Shown here: piece by piece, positions 1-15,369 of the stretch
How the letters are laid out: each line of letters starts with the position of its first letter
Position numbering within the stretch: the first letter of the stretch is position 1
DNA from: Malus domestica
Lineage: Eukaryota > Streptophyta > Magnoliopsida > Rosales > Rosaceae
Length of the DNA: 64,000 nt
Direction: 5' to 3'
Assembly: GCF_042453785.1 (NCBI RefSeq)
Contig: NC_091670.1
Location: 40,993,501 to 41,057,500, forward strand
Made by a program: the position numbers and the translations under genes
The notes under the pieces: model-generated
The model's database searches: none
Seen by the model: only the letters and a program-made list of their open reading frames with translations
Told to the model about the DNA's origin: nothing

Positions 1-169
1 ACAATTAACATTATTCTCCAATATTACATTCCTATTACATGTAGTAGACCACTTAAGGTTGATTTATATTGGATAAATCCAACAGTACGAACACTTGTAA
101 ATATTCAACTCACATAATGAACATTTCTTACTGGTAAGAACACGTGTAAATTTTCAGTTCTAGCTACTA

Positions 170-207
170 ATGAACGTGTTCTTACTTGCCGGTAAAAACA
201 CGTTCAT
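170..207. repeat. short inverted repeat (hairpin)
   Basis: A 16-base arm (170-185) is mirrored at 192-207 with one mismatch and a six-base loop. The arm contains the core AACGTGTT. It lies in AT-rich sequence with no gene. It could be the end of a small MITE, but no target duplication was identified. Confidence 0.5.
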
Positions 208-339
208 ATATGATTACCATCATGTTTTGTACTAATTTCTAAAAAAATAACATTAGGCCTCAAGGTCTACTCTTTCCTATATCCTTTTTGTTTTTTTTTT
301 TATAATTATTCCTAAATAGTAGGCAAATTGTTAGAAAAA

Positions 340-692
340 GGCATGTCATAACAAGCCTCGTGAGTTGTCGGCAGAATACAGGGCATGACATGTCTTGACA
401 AGCCATGACTTGTCCTGACATGCTAACCCTCCTATCGTGGCACGCCATAACAAGTGTCGCAAATTGTTGCCAGAATGCATGGTGTGGCATGACATGCATT
501 CTATCGACAATTCGCGACGCTTGTCATGTCAAGGTCAACAACAATGTTTTGGCATGCCACGATGCGAGGGTTAGCGTGTCATGCAATGCATTTTTCAAAC
601 ATTTTGACACGTTAACCCTCGCATCGTGGCACGGTATGCAATAACATGTTACATGTCGTGACAAGTCATGACTTGTCTTGACATGCTAACCA
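340..692. repeat. nested inverted and direct repeats, foldback-like
   Basis: Two hairpins sit side by side. Arms 446-481 and 493-528 match at about 30 of 36 positions. Arms 556-581 and 605-630 match at 25 of 26. A block around 388-425 (core GACAAG..CATGACTTGTC, then a CATGCTAACC end) recurs as a direct repeat around 657-690. The short ORFs here are by-products of the symmetry and do not look coding. It resembles a foldback or MULE-type non-autonomous element. The family is not recognised. Confidence 0.6.
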
Positions 693-2974
693 TAGCTTAC
701 AGTGAGAATTCGGATAATGGCACTCAAGAATGAACTCGTAATGTGTAAATATGTTGAGTTATTTGATCTGATGACATACAGGCTCAGTACTCAGGTACAT
801 TTTTTTTCACGGCTAATAATTTACTTATTTCCGCCATGTTTATAAAGCCTTGTTAACTTTTTGGTAACTAAAGGGAGCGTAAATTAATCAATTGGCGGAG
901 CTCCAACCCCTATTTAATATGTACGTTTACATTTGCTCAAAATATAAAGCGGAAAAAAACCACTTGTCCTTCAATGATCTCAGGTGAAGCCTCTTATCTG
1001 GGTGGAAGCACAAGTTGAAAATCATTCTAGAAGTCGTATTGAATTCACGGTAAAAGCAAGGAGCCAGTATAAGGAGCGCAGGTAAAAGAATCGCTGCTCT
1101 TAACATTTACTTATTTATGTTGAATCCCTTAGATAGAATACTAAGGCTCCGAGTCCCATTGTGGCACGCCAGAACAAGCATCACAATTTGTTGACAAAAT
1201 ACAACGAATGTGGGGATAAATTGACACTTTTGGTTTGACTAATTGGCGGCTTCTTTGAATTTTGGCAATTTTGGTCAATTGGTCTGAGCTACTCAACAAC
1301 GACGTATCTAAAGGTTGAATTGACTTATAGTTGCCTATTTTTACTTCCAAAATGACTACTGATGATATTCAAAACTTGTCAGCTGCCAAAGATATTATGG
1401 AACTTTGACAACTGTTCAAGCAAGAATCTGCACCATTATCGCTCTTCGAATTCAGTTATTGTCAAGTCGTTACTAGAATCAGACTTGAACGAGTCACATG
1501 AATTCACTGGACTGATACAACTCCAGAGACGGATCCATGATTCTAAGGCTCTGTCTTCTCTCCACGGCTGCCAAACCAGCAGTTGAAAGTACATTTATAA
1601 AAAGGGATAAACGTAAGTAGCAAGTAGCAAAGGTATATTGTTCGCAAAGTTTGTATAAATTTCATGTGTTATCAAGTTCATGGAATGGCCCTCCTGATAA
1701 AAGCCATCATGTTTCTTGCCACTCACAATCTCCAACAACATGATCCCCCCTAACTAAAGACATCCGATGCCGTTGAACGGCCTCCTAAACACTGCATAAT
1801 TTGGTGACATGTATCCATTGCATATGAACAAAATAGAACCAAATTACTGGCTAAAGAATAGTAAAAAGAATGCGAAAGGTGACGATATGGTGATTTATTC
1901 ATGAATGTGTGAATCCAAGTATGATTCTGTTTTTTGGAGAAGAAAAGGTCAACAATCAACATAATTCAGATGTTGAGGGTGTCCCTGGATGTGCAAAATA
2001 GGAAGAGGAAAACCACAAGCCACACTTTCATAAAGATTTTCGGGGCATCTCAGTGTCTGAAATGGATTTTAATTATTTTCCATGCGACTTTGGCACCTAT
2101 AAATTGATATTGTTGGTATTGTTGACAATTACCTAAATCGTAACATGCCAAGAGTATAACAACAGACTCAATTATAAGGGAAATAAAAGAATAGGACTTT
2201 GATAACTATACAAGAAAAATAGTTTGGCTCAATAGACAGTGGTACTAAGGCCTCGTTTGCACCGGATAGGATTAATAATATGGTAGCAGTTGGTTGGTGC
2301 ACTATCGTACTAAATGCCTGCTTAATTATACAATCCATCAAATTCAATACGGTTGACACCGGATATTAATACAACCCAAATGCTCGGTATTATTAGTCGG
2401 GGGTGCTAACAAAAAACACGGTCACTTCTACTCTTCGGTTTCATGCATCTGCTCCCTGGCGAATCCTCTCCATCTTCAAGAGTTCTCAACCCCCACCCCC
2501 ACTCCTCTGCAATCGGTCGCCAAGCAATTTCCCCACTCCTCGACTACCAAAATGGGCTAATCTCTAGTTAATCCCCGTTCGATCAATTTTAGGTATTTGA
2601 GATTAATAAACCTTGAATATTAGGTGATAAGTGTTAGGCTACAAGACTTGTAATTCAAATGGTTAAGAGTATTTATTTATACAAGAATTTTTGTTTCATT
2701 ACCTTTCATTCTGCACATCCCTACTTAAAACTTTTCGTAAACTATCTTTTGCTATATTCAATTCAAACACCAAAATAAAATGAACGTGGTTCATCAAAAA
2801 AATATAAAATACAAAAGAAATATGGTTGCCATTGAAATACAAAAATACAAAATACATAGAATTAAATAGTAAAATACGAAGATGTGATTTCACACCAGGC
2901 TTGAAATCTCGTTGTCAGTGAGACAACCTAGAAAGACCAAATTGAAGTGTACAGGTTCCACCACCCCACTCTTC
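693..2974. other. intergenic, no gene recognised
   Basis: AT-rich sequence with only short unsupported ORFs. Bases 1155-1203 are a diverged copy of part of the foldback unit (compare 435-480, core GGCACGCCA..ACAAG). A 74-codon ORF at 1362-1586 has no recognisable motif. Nothing else can be supported. Confidence 0.5.
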
Positions 2975-3319
2975 TCATATCTTTTTCGGTGGAAAAGTGA
3001 AGATCAAAATGTATTCCCTACTTGGAGGTACCAATTTCCAATAATTGTGAAGCTTCCATAAAGATGCCAAAGCACTCTTGAGAAACTCAATCTTCATCGG
3101 CATCATTCCCTTTTTTAACAAAAGTCTACCCATGAGGTTCGTTCGGCATGAGCGTAATGAGTCTTGATTAAGGTCCTTACTAATCTTGGCATAAGTCACA
3201 TCTTCCTGAATAGTAGGAGTAGGAAGTTGGCTTATATAAATTGAACTTTCTGCACCCTTTGTGACAATGGAAGCAAAGATCCGTGCTTTTGGAGATTGTT
3301 GACCAGTGACAATATTCAA
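2975..3319 (-). pseudogene. DUF4283-like relic from a retroelement
   Basis: A 114-codon minus-strand frame contains a stretch (about residues 60-108) reading like DUF4283, the N-terminal domain of many plant LINE-type or zinc-knuckle retroelement proteins: an MGRLLLKKG segment, then SLWKL and a closing LIFTF strand. There is no zinc knuckle, endonuclease or reverse transcriptase nearby, so it is an isolated fragment and probably not expressed. The domain call comes from pattern memory; a profile search would settle it. Confidence 0.45.
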
Positions 3320-3484
3320 TTTGAACGTAGTAACAGAGAAGTCAAGGAAGCCCCATAGGCATAGGGCAATGGGTGACTAGTCCAATAAAGCCAAAATCAA
3401 TCAACCTAAAACAAAACTCATTCCAAAATTATACATAAAAAATTAAGTAATTTAAAATTGAAATTTAACTTGTTCAAAGGAAAT

Positions 3485-3683
3485 GGATCCTTTTCGGATC
3501 CCTTCCTCCTAATCCATCAAATCAGGGTATCTGTGCCGTTGAAATTTGATCCAACGGCTACAAACAAGGGTCAACTTTAAAAGTTATAATAACTTCAGCC
3601 GTTGGATCAATTTTCAATGGCACGGATTCCCTGATTTGTTGGATTAAGAGGAAAGGATCTAGAGATGATCCCTTTCCCTGTTG
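3485..3683. mobile_element. MITE-like foldback element
   Basis: The left arm (about 3485-3559) and right arm (about 3596-3683) are imperfect reverse complements over some 75 bases, including the shared cores CCAACGGCT and CAAATCAGGG. The loop is about 36 bases and there is no coding content. The ends are not precisely fixed because no target duplication was found. Confidence 0.65.
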
Positions 3684-3806
3684 AAAGTGTGTGGGACCTG
3701 TAGGTGCAGAAATTTGAAAGTCCTCTCCAAGCCAAAAGTGGTTGGTACAGTGTAGGCGTAGCAAATCTGTAGGTGCAGACTTATCATAGTTGCAGACACT
3801 GACATT

Positions 3807-4287
3807 GTTCTAAAAATCTCCGCTTAGCGTTGCCTAGGCGCTAGGCGGTTGGCCATTATCTCAATTAATGCCTAGATGTTTAAAAATTTAGAACGGGCAT
3901 TTAGACCTGCTAAGGCATCTGCCTGGACCGCCTAACCAGCCCAGATATCCTTAGACACCCATCTAAGTTGCGACTCACTTAGACAAAAAATAGATAACTT
4001 TTATTTTGTATTATTTTTTAAAATAAATTATAAGAAACTTGTTGAATACTAAAATGAACACAAATTATATACTTGTTCCCCATGTTTTCATTATGTTTCA
4101 GTACTTCATAATTTTTATGTCATTCTATTTTGTAATTTATAATATAATTATATATATTTAAGTATAAACATACACTTGTTTATATGAAATATAACAGATT
4201 TATTTAAATCCGCCTAGTCCGCCTAGGCCCCATCTAGCCGCTAGGCCCCAACCCATCGCCTGACTAGCGCCTAATGTCTTTTAGAAC
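3807..4287. mobile_element. MITE-like element with TIRs and GCCTAGGCGC-type subterminal motifs
   Basis: It starts GTTCTAAAA and ends TTTTAGAAC. Both ends carry clusters of GCCTAGGCG/CGCCTAGTC motifs in opposite orientation, and the interior is AT-rich. This is a recurrent non-autonomous DNA element pattern in plant genomes. The superfamily is not assigned, and the target duplication is unclear. Confidence 0.55.
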
Positions 4288-4797
4288 CTTGGTTGCAAAA
4301 CCTAAAAAAGCACCGTTCCAAGTTGCCTTGTTGCAGCTGAGCAACCAAAAATTGTTGCAGACCTATTGCGCTAAAATTCCAAAATCACGAGCCATCACAA
4401 GTCGCAAACTGGAGCCAACCAAGACCAAAAGACAACTAAGTGTGCGTATTATGGCATTCAACCCACTATCTATTGATGAAAATGAACTTACATCACTAAT
4501 GAAACCGTTAATTCTAAAACAAAACCAGATACGTTTAAATGAACCATAACTAATTATGTTAGGCCTAATACGAGCATAAATGAGCAAAGAAATCAATCTA
4601 GCCAAATAACACTGCAAGGTCAAACTCACAAATTCCCACCACAACTCATGTAAGGCCCAAATCCATAAACCCACACAATAGCCCATATTTACATTAAAAA
4701 AATTAAAAATGTCTATTTCGTAATTAAAACTAAATTCCCCCTCAATTGCACTATAACCAAAGCTACAGCGCCAACTCTTCCCGAGTTTAGAATACAG
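4288..4797. other. intergenic, nothing recognised
   Basis: Overlapping ORFs of about 90-107 codons on both strands have no motif, signal peptide or family resemblance. This is spacer between two DNA elements. Confidence 0.4.
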
Positions 4798-4800
4798 TAA

Positions 4801-6227
4801 GGGTGCGTTTGTTGCACCGGACTGTCTTAGGCTGGACTAGCTTCAGGGACTAAGCTGGATTGGCTTGGCCTGGATTAAGCAGTACTAGAATTGTGAAGTG
4901 TTTGGTGCAGTGCCGGACTAGCTAGGACTAAATTTTTATTTTTTATTTTTTTATATTTAATTATGAAAACTTCCACTTTCTTGTCTAATTTTTTTTTTAA
5001 GATATAAAAGATGCTTTATTGAAAGTATTATTCATCTCATAAACAAAATGGGGAAAGGATTTTGCTTTACATGAAAGTCTACAAATATTTTTCACCATCA
5101 GCTATCAATACATTTACAAGTTGCGACTACTTGTGCTTAAACTTGAGTTCCTTCACATATTCTTCAATGCCCTTCAACTACGTACATCTAACTACATCAT
5201 TGGAATTTAAATCAATTCTAAGAAATCATACACGAGCAATTGTACCTCTCATAGAGCTATAGAACAATGTCCCTGCAAAATTCAGTGATTCATGAGATGC
5301 AAGTGATACTAAATGCAATCAAATACATGCAAGACTGACAAGTTCAACCAATTTGCTTAATCCAAAATCTCTAAACACAAAATACCCAATCGATTGAGCA
5401 AACACCATGAATAACAACAAAAAACACAGGGATAATAATTTCCACTGAAAGATTCTTGCACCATCTCAAAAACCTAGAAATCAAAAGCTTCAGATAATAA
5501 AAATTTACATTCACTTCCTCATGCTTTGAATTGACGAAAACATGGAAACCCACCAAGAATCCCTTCAGACTTCCAATGCCAAAACCAATGATTCCAAAAC
5601 AATTGAAACTCCCATTTTTTTCTCTGCTGCTTCAAGAATCTGCAGACAAAAAAAAAGAACAATAATTGAATTTTAATATCCAATAAGATTTATCCAAACT
5701 AACATAAATTTATCAAACCCATTAACGAGATTTATCCAAATTAACAAAATTTAACCCAAATTAACATAAATTCATCAAACCCCATTAACACAAACCTAAT
5801 TAATAGGCTGTTGGGGTTGGAGAATCGGTCGGTGCGGGGGGCCTTTGGATGCGAACGCAGTGCTTATCCACCCACTTGAGGAGGCCTTTGGTGGCGAACG
5901 CAGAGTACGCGGTTGGAAACTGACAAAGGAGCAGAAGAAGAGAGGGCGATGGTGCGACGAGGAAGAAGATGAAAGGGCGATGGTGCGACGAGGAAGAAGA
6001 TGAAAGGGTGAAAGGGCGAAAGGTGCGAAGGAGAAGGGAGAGGGCGGGACTAGCAGTCCGCTCGTTCTGGGGGTTCTTTGCCAAGACCTTCTAGCGAAGG
6101 TTTTAGTCGACGCGAGTCCCGGTTAATTCCATTAAACGTAGTCCTGGTTGCTATCAAACACGAGATTGGACTAACTGTTAGTCTAGTCCAGTCCAGTGAG
6201 GGCTAGTGAAGGGAAACAAACACACCC
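4801..6227. mobile_element. non-autonomous PIF/Harbinger-type transposon
   Basis: The left end GGGTGCGTTTGTT and the right end AACAAACACACCC form imperfect terminal inverted repeats. Both are flanked by TAA (4798-4800 and 6228-6230), the three-base duplication typical of PIF/Harbinger. Subterminal GGACTAG/CTAGTCC-type motifs occur at both ends. The 1.43-kb interior has no transposase or Myb-like ORF. A GC-richer segment (about 5810-6090) holds a short internal direct repeat and could be captured sequence. A partial relative lies at 29391-29540. Confidence 0.7.
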
Positions 6228-6230
6228 TAA

Positions 6231-7356
6231 GTGTCCTACATGAAATATTTTATAAGATCCACGCCGACCACCAGCCACTAGCAATAAAATGTATATTTTT
6301 TTAATTAAGTATTTTAGCTTATTGAGTGACAACATGCATTTAGCAATTGTCTAATTAGTAATTAGTGCGAGAGTGGTTGGAACATTTTAAATTTCTTTTG
6401 GGAAAGTTCCAAAGTGGATTTTTGTGGCTGTGACCTAGTGAGTGATGGGGCCATGGTATCAATTTCTTCAAAAATTTTGTCTTGAACTTTATGAAATGGT
6501 CAATACTCATGCCCTTCTCATTGTCCAACATTTCTAGAAACGCAGTCATTTTTCTTTCCTGAAAGTGACATTTTGTCTCTTCAACAGAAAATTCGTACCA
6601 AATGGTAGTAATTAAAACCGAAATTTTATCCAACACAAAATTTTATGGCTTCTAGAAAATAATCTATTTCAGATTCATCTGATAATTATTTTGTTTTTTT
6701 ATGTGTGAGATTGAAAATTTTATGACAATTAGAAAATAATCTAATTAGGATTTGTCATGATAACTACTTCATTTCTTTTTTTTGTTTTTTTTTTGTGTGA
6801 GATAGAAAAAAATAAAAATAAAAATAAAAATAAAAATATATATATATATATATAAGAGAGAAAGAGAGGTGGTAGGAAGGAAGAGGAATGAATAAAAGAG
6901 ATTACATGAAAATAAAAACTTGAATGTGAGAAAAAAATTGCTCTTCATTTTTTGTTTTAATTTTATTTAGTTAATCATTCACTATCCTCCCCTTCACTCT
7001 TCATTTCTCATTTCTTTCACATACATTTTCTTTTTTATTTATAATAAATATAAAAAAATAAGACTTGTAAACGAAAGGTGAAGGGAGGATGGTGAATGAT
7101 AAGAGTTAAACAAACTTTTTTTTCACCATCCTCCCTTCACCCTTCAAATCCCACCAAGTTGTTCAAAGTCCAAAAGGTGTTGCAATCCATGTAGAGTCCG
7201 TCTGTATCAAAAATTTCTTCCATGAGTACGTTTCGTGGTGGGGCAAAAAATTATTCTTTACATAAATTTGTGGATAAAACAAAATATTAATAATAATTCA
7301 AAGACTACTTGAGCAAGCATTCAGTCGTGCTTTTGGCAAACCTTTGTTCTGCAATA
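6231..7356. other. upstream region of gene A
   Basis: There is no gene here. The tract 6808-6856 is (AAAAT)n followed by (TA)n. Bases 6976-7012 and 7121-7145 read as one orientation and 7077-7100 as the other of a CACCATCCTCCCTTCAC-like sequence, giving an inverted repeat within about 400 bp of the start codon. No unambiguous TATA box was identified. Confidence 0.45.
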
Positions 7357-10550
<3,194 letters not shown>

Positions 10551-11463
10551 GTTTGCATTTTTCAGGTCCTTGTAGAGATTTTGCATTACGTTCTTAAGTC
10601 TTTCTACTCAAATCGAGATTTCTTTGTACATGAAGATTCAAATTCAAATCCTAGAATCTAAACGGGCCTAAATGTTTAAATTTTAGATCAACCATGAAGA
10701 CGTGGTAAGCAAAGTAACAAATTGAAATTCTCAGTTTTTTTTTAATTAAAACAATAATGTCATATCCTCCAACATTGCATGGAAAAAGACATTATTGTGA
10801 ATATATATTGAAGAACAAAAGTAAAGATATAAAAATATAGAGGGACATAAAGCCAAACCCTAACAAGAAGTAGAAAATTATTAGAAACAAAAAATCAATT
10901 AAAAGAACTTGTAATAGAAACGAAAAATTAGAAGCTCCGAAGGATTATGAACAAAAGCCGCAACTGCACACAGCGGACAAGAATCCCACAAATGAACCCC
11001 GGCATGATCAACATCATAGTTTGCCAAACAATCTGCCCCTTATTTCCTTCGCGATAAATGTAAGAAAACCGAATATGCATGGAAGATAGGATGGTACAAC
11101 AATTTGCCCAATCAACCGATAAACGCTAAGGCACCTGATAAGATCCATTAGAAAGATTGAAATTCTTACTTGTAAACATGAAGACTTGCTAAGCTAGTAA
11201 CAAGTTTTAGTTTAATTTTAACTTTTTTCAAAAACTGAAACTAAAAATTTTTGGTAACCAATTTTAATTCTTATTAAAAAAAAATCTAAAATCGAGCCAT
11301 TTTGAAATCACTCTAACTCAATTTCATTTTTCAGTTTTCGGATTCATTTATTTTTGCTCTCCTTTCGTATCCATCAATTCTATGTCACAAAACATACATT
11401 GCAATCCAACCTCAAAATCATCAACCGTAATGATATGCCCGAGATGGTAGAGCTGCATATGTG
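10551..11463. other. 3' flank of gene A
   Basis: Non-coding, apart from the LINE-derived relic annotated separately at 10868-11130. It is AT-rich and no structured terminator or second gene was recognised. Confidence 0.4.
10868..11130 (-). pseudogene. LINE RNase H-like domain relic
   Basis: On the minus strand, a frame reading RFSYIYREGNKG is followed, after a one-base shift, by ADCLANYDVDHAG. The YREGN..AD.LA pattern is the C-terminal signature of the RNase H domain at the end of plant LINE ORF2 proteins. The frameshift and lack of flanking reverse transcriptase mark it as a dead fragment. Confidence 0.55.
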
Positions 11464-11468
11464 AATAT

Positions 11469-12232
11469 TGTGGATGCAAATTTCTTCCTCCTTGATCTTG
11501 GACAATTTTGCACCTACAAAACAATTAACACCTTAGGTTAAGGCCAAGATTCTCACGCGCCCACGATGAAGGGGGGGGGGCTTTGGCCGAAGAACCTCTG
11601 ATGCCAAAGTTAGAATTTAGAGAGAAAGAGTGTTTAGAGAATTTTGGGATTTTTGCTGAAGTGTTGGAATGAGTTTTTGGTGAAAATAGGAACCTATTTA
11701 TAGGGTTAGGCTTGTCCATTTTTTGAGAAGAAATGGCCGGCCTTAATGGGGATTTTTAGGTTGAAATTTTGGTTTAATTAGCCAATTTATTGGCTAATTA
11801 ACCCTAAAGGAATAAATTGGTGGTTACCAAATTGATTAATTTGCATAAATGGGATAATAAAGAGGGAAAAATGGAAAAAGGTAAAGAGAAAGGATGGTGA
11901 CCGGTTTTGACTAACTTTAGGGTTGAATTGGATGTATTTTGTGGTTAATTGGGTGATAAATTTGGTGATTAATGAATTAATTAGGAATTAATTCATTAAT
12001 TAGCCAATTAATCTCTATTTTATGGGATAACTTATAGGTTATGAAGTAATTACCTATAATGAGGATGGATGAGATAAATTGGAATTGGTTACCTTTTTTG
12101 GAGCATTTTTGACTTGGTTGAGGACGATTGTTCGCCGCTCGCGCGTAGGAATCTCGGTATGCCTCAAGGGTATTTTTGTCCTCTTTTACCCAAAAATCCA
12201 CGTGTCGCCTTGTGATTATTTTTGGCTCCACA
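11469..12232 (-). repeat. 3' LTR of the minus-strand Ty3/gypsy element
   Basis: This 764-bp copy is near-identical to 18956-19715, starting TGTGGATGC and ending CCACA. It contains the inverted TATA sequence near 11693-11705. It is the downstream LTR in element orientation. Confidence 0.9.
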
Positions 12233-12996
12233 AATGCCCCCACACCTGTTGGGCTGCTCGCAGGAAAGGGCAGCAGGTGTAGAGATTTCCTTGCTTTTAG
12301 GAAACTTAGGACTGCTTCCTGTTTTGATGTAGGTTCTCTCTTTAATAAGAAATTAGATCCTTCTAGGAAATGGAAATAAATTTCTCTCAAAGCCTATTTA
12401 AGTCCACCTTAAGTGGGTTGTTAAATCAACTTTGGAGAGTGATTTATTCTACCCTACAAGAGAGAGAGAGCTTAGAGGATATTTGTTCCCCCTCCTCTAG
12501 CAATCTTCCACATCCTGCCCGTGCAAAGGACCGTCTTTCGTTGATTTCTTCGTATTCTCCGTGCCGCACCGATGTAAGAAAAATTAATTTTTTCTTGTCT
12601 TCTTCTTGGATAGTGCTATTGTGGGGCAGTCGTCGGGGTGGTGCGGCACATCGGCTAGTAAGGGCCAGGAGTCGGCTCGGCATGGGCCGATGAGGCATCA
12701 TGGCAGGGACCACTGCTTTAAGCTGCTTGACTTGGCTAGAACCAAAGGCAGCTTGTGTGACTGGGGCCTCTGATTGTGGCGCTGGGGCGCAATGTTAGGC
12801 AAGTCACATGGCTCATGTCCTTTTAGGCTTTTGGACATGACGCGAGCTAGGCCGATGATTAAGAGAAATGAAGAGGTTGCGGACCTCATGAGATGCTGAA
12901 ATGTTGGGTTGAACTCCCCTACTAAGTACCACGAATGACGTTGGCTACTTTAATTCTCTTCGTCAGGAGAAACGTGGGCTGCTCCTAAAATATGAG

Positions 12997-14098
12997 GTGA
13001 ATAGGATCAAAGCGGATGCATTGGCTCGTCCAATCATTGTTGTGGATCCTGCTGCAAGTGAAAGTGGGAAAAGGGATCTTCTCTGCTTGCTCAAGAGATG
13101 CTGGCTGAGAAAAAAACCAAAGACTTCTTTCGCTGCTCGCGCTGGTTCGCCGACTGCCTCCAGGCTTGTGATTGACTTGACTTTTTCCAAAGGGACGAAA
13201 AATGAGGCTGCTAGATCTGAGCATGTGGCGCCTGCCATGTCAAGAATGGCTAGTACGATTGCTGATAGGATTGTTCGGCATAAAGGTCTTGCCATGCCCT
13301 TAGTGCTGAATTTTGTACCAAGACGTCTGTTGGGAGCTAAGTCTGGTTCACCTTTGGAGAGGCTTGCTATTATAAAAAGCGATAAGGTGGACTCTACTGC
13401 TAAAGTGGCGCCAAGGCCCATTCCTTATGCTGCTGAAACTGATTCGCCTGTTGGGAATGAGGAGACTGCTCGCGTAGTCAGCTGTGAGAAATCCACTAAG
13501 CCTGCTTATGGGGAGGCTGCTGAAATCTATGTGCTTTTGAAACCAGATTTCTTGAAAACATGGACGCTTGTGCCAAATTTGTTGATGGCGTTAGAAAGGT
13601 GTTTGCCCAAGCTCGTTTGCGAAACATACGGCCCAATATAGAAGAACTGCTTTGCTTGCTATGATACAGGTATAGCAAGGCTGCTAAGGAGATGGCAAAT
13701 ACTATGGCAGATTCTGAGCTCGTTGCTTTGAAGGGGTTTAATATTTCTGCCCCCACTTCTTTGTAGCTTGAGACAGCTCGCCAAGAGATCGTTGACTTGA
13801 AGACTAAGCTTGACGCGATCTAAGTTAAGCATGAAAGTGCAGAGAATGAGATCGGATGTCACATACCTTAGATTCAAGATCTTAAGTTTGCAGTTTCTGA
13901 GCTTCGTTTCGCTGCTTATGCTAAGAAGGGAGTGGATGAGCTGCAGCGCATCCGTGTTAGTTTGTTTTTACTTTTAAGGCTTCCATTGATGAAGTAGTTG
14001 GAGAAGTTAGTGGCCAGGCTGGGGCAGCCGGGGGTGAAGCGCCGGATGATGCCGCTGCTAAGAGCGTTACGGCTGCTGAAGGTGTGGCGACCGAGTAG
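12997..14098 (+). pseudogene. antisense additional ORF (aORF) of the Tat-like element, degraded
   Basis: A plus-strand frame runs 12997-13641 (about 214 codons). Coding-like sequence then continues to a stop at 14098 in pieces separated by stops or frame changes. Later pieces look like coiled coil (ETARQEIVDLKTKL, then ENEIG, IQDLKFAVSELR) and finish in an acidic Ala/Gly-rich tail (VSGQAGAAGGEAPDD). It lies between integrase and the 3' LTR on the strand opposite gag-pol, where Tat-lineage elements such as Grande carry extra antisense ORFs of unknown role. No convincing ATG is seen; the first frame opens at GTG. Confidence 0.6.
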
Positions 14099-15369
14099 TC
14101 GTGGGATGTCCAAGCTGCTATAGTGTAGTATTCTAGGTAGCCTTTAGGATTTTCTTTGTTTTTCCTTGTAGCTCTTGTTTTGCTTGAACTCTTTTGGCCT
14201 TTGCTAGTTGTTTATAAACATGTTTTCCTTCATTTTTCTTCATCTTCGCTTCTTTTGTTCATGCCCTAACCTTTAGACTTGATAGACCAGTGGCAGGCAT
14301 GCTACTTTTTTATAAGCAAACAAGCTCGTGTAGCCTATGCAGCCGTAGGTGTTGGTGTAGAACTTTGCAAAGTTGTTAGCCATAGGGTTGGCAGCCGGAT
14401 GCCTTACTTACAGAAGCAGACAAGTCCGCGTAACCACTAGGCTGTTAACCTTAACTTTCTTCAATTCCGTAGGTTGCGTAGCAAGTATCACAACACTTTA
14501 GGACTTGGTGTAGGTTGTTCCACGCTTGGCAGAGGTGAAGCTTATCGACTACGTAGCATGTCGGCAGTGGATAAAACTTCGTATATACGCGCTAGCTTGT
14601 TTAACTTTTCATAAGAATGTGCGGTTGTATAAATTTAGTGCGGCTTTACTGCTCGAAGGGCAAGCCGTAGGCAGTTTTCCGGAATCTGTAGGCTACCTTA
14701 GTGCACTCGGTAGCAGCTTTAGGGTTCTAGGGCAGCTGTCTATAGGGCGTACTGCGTAATGTGCCCCCTCCGTCTCTAGGGCCCGGTTCCCCGCGGATTA
14801 GGCCAAGAGACCCAAAATCCTTCAGTTAGTTAAGCCTTGAAAAAGACTATTGTGGCTACTTCTAGGAATCTCGGCGCAAGCCATCGTGCATCTAGTTATA
14901 CTAGGGCAGCCAGGCTCATCCACGTCTGGATATTCGAAGTGTAGAGTTTATCCTCCAGTCTTGGAAAGCTGACCCATGTGGGTGTCGGGGAATTGGTTTG
15001 CCCTCTCGCACTGGAGAGCAATTAGTTTACCCTCTCGCACTGGAGAGCATAGTTGGTCCCTCGGGGGGCTCAATTCCTGCGATGAGTCCCTAAGAATGGC
15101 GCAGTCTTCTTTTGAAGTGCATGAGTGATCAATTGTTGTAAGCATGCAGTCGAGCTAAGTTGTGATTACTTCTAAATTCCTCATCGAAAAACGAGTGAAA
15201 CGAACGAGAACTTAGCTGTAAGGTAGGAACTGCATAACAACTGGATAATCCTCGACTTGTAAGGTGATGCCCGTTGAACTTCTTGAGTCTTCGGGCTTTG
15301 ATGTAGTGGGAGGTCACACATGGTACTTCTTCAGATTGTAGGCGCTCCACTACTTTTCGATCTTTTTAT

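Noticed and set aside
5800-6084. 94-codon minus-strand frame in the PIF-like element
   Set aside because: Ser/Leu-rich low-complexity product of an internal direct repeat; no transposase or Myb-like motif.
7309-7356. Upstream in-frame extension of gene A starting at TTG
   Set aside because: It begins with TTG, and the natural ATG at 7357 directly precedes a good signal peptide, matching family length.
12997-13641. Possible host gene between genes A and B
   Set aside because: It lies wholly inside an LTR element bounded by AATAT duplications, opposite gag-pol, where Tat-like elements carry extra ORFs. It is therefore treated as element-encoded.
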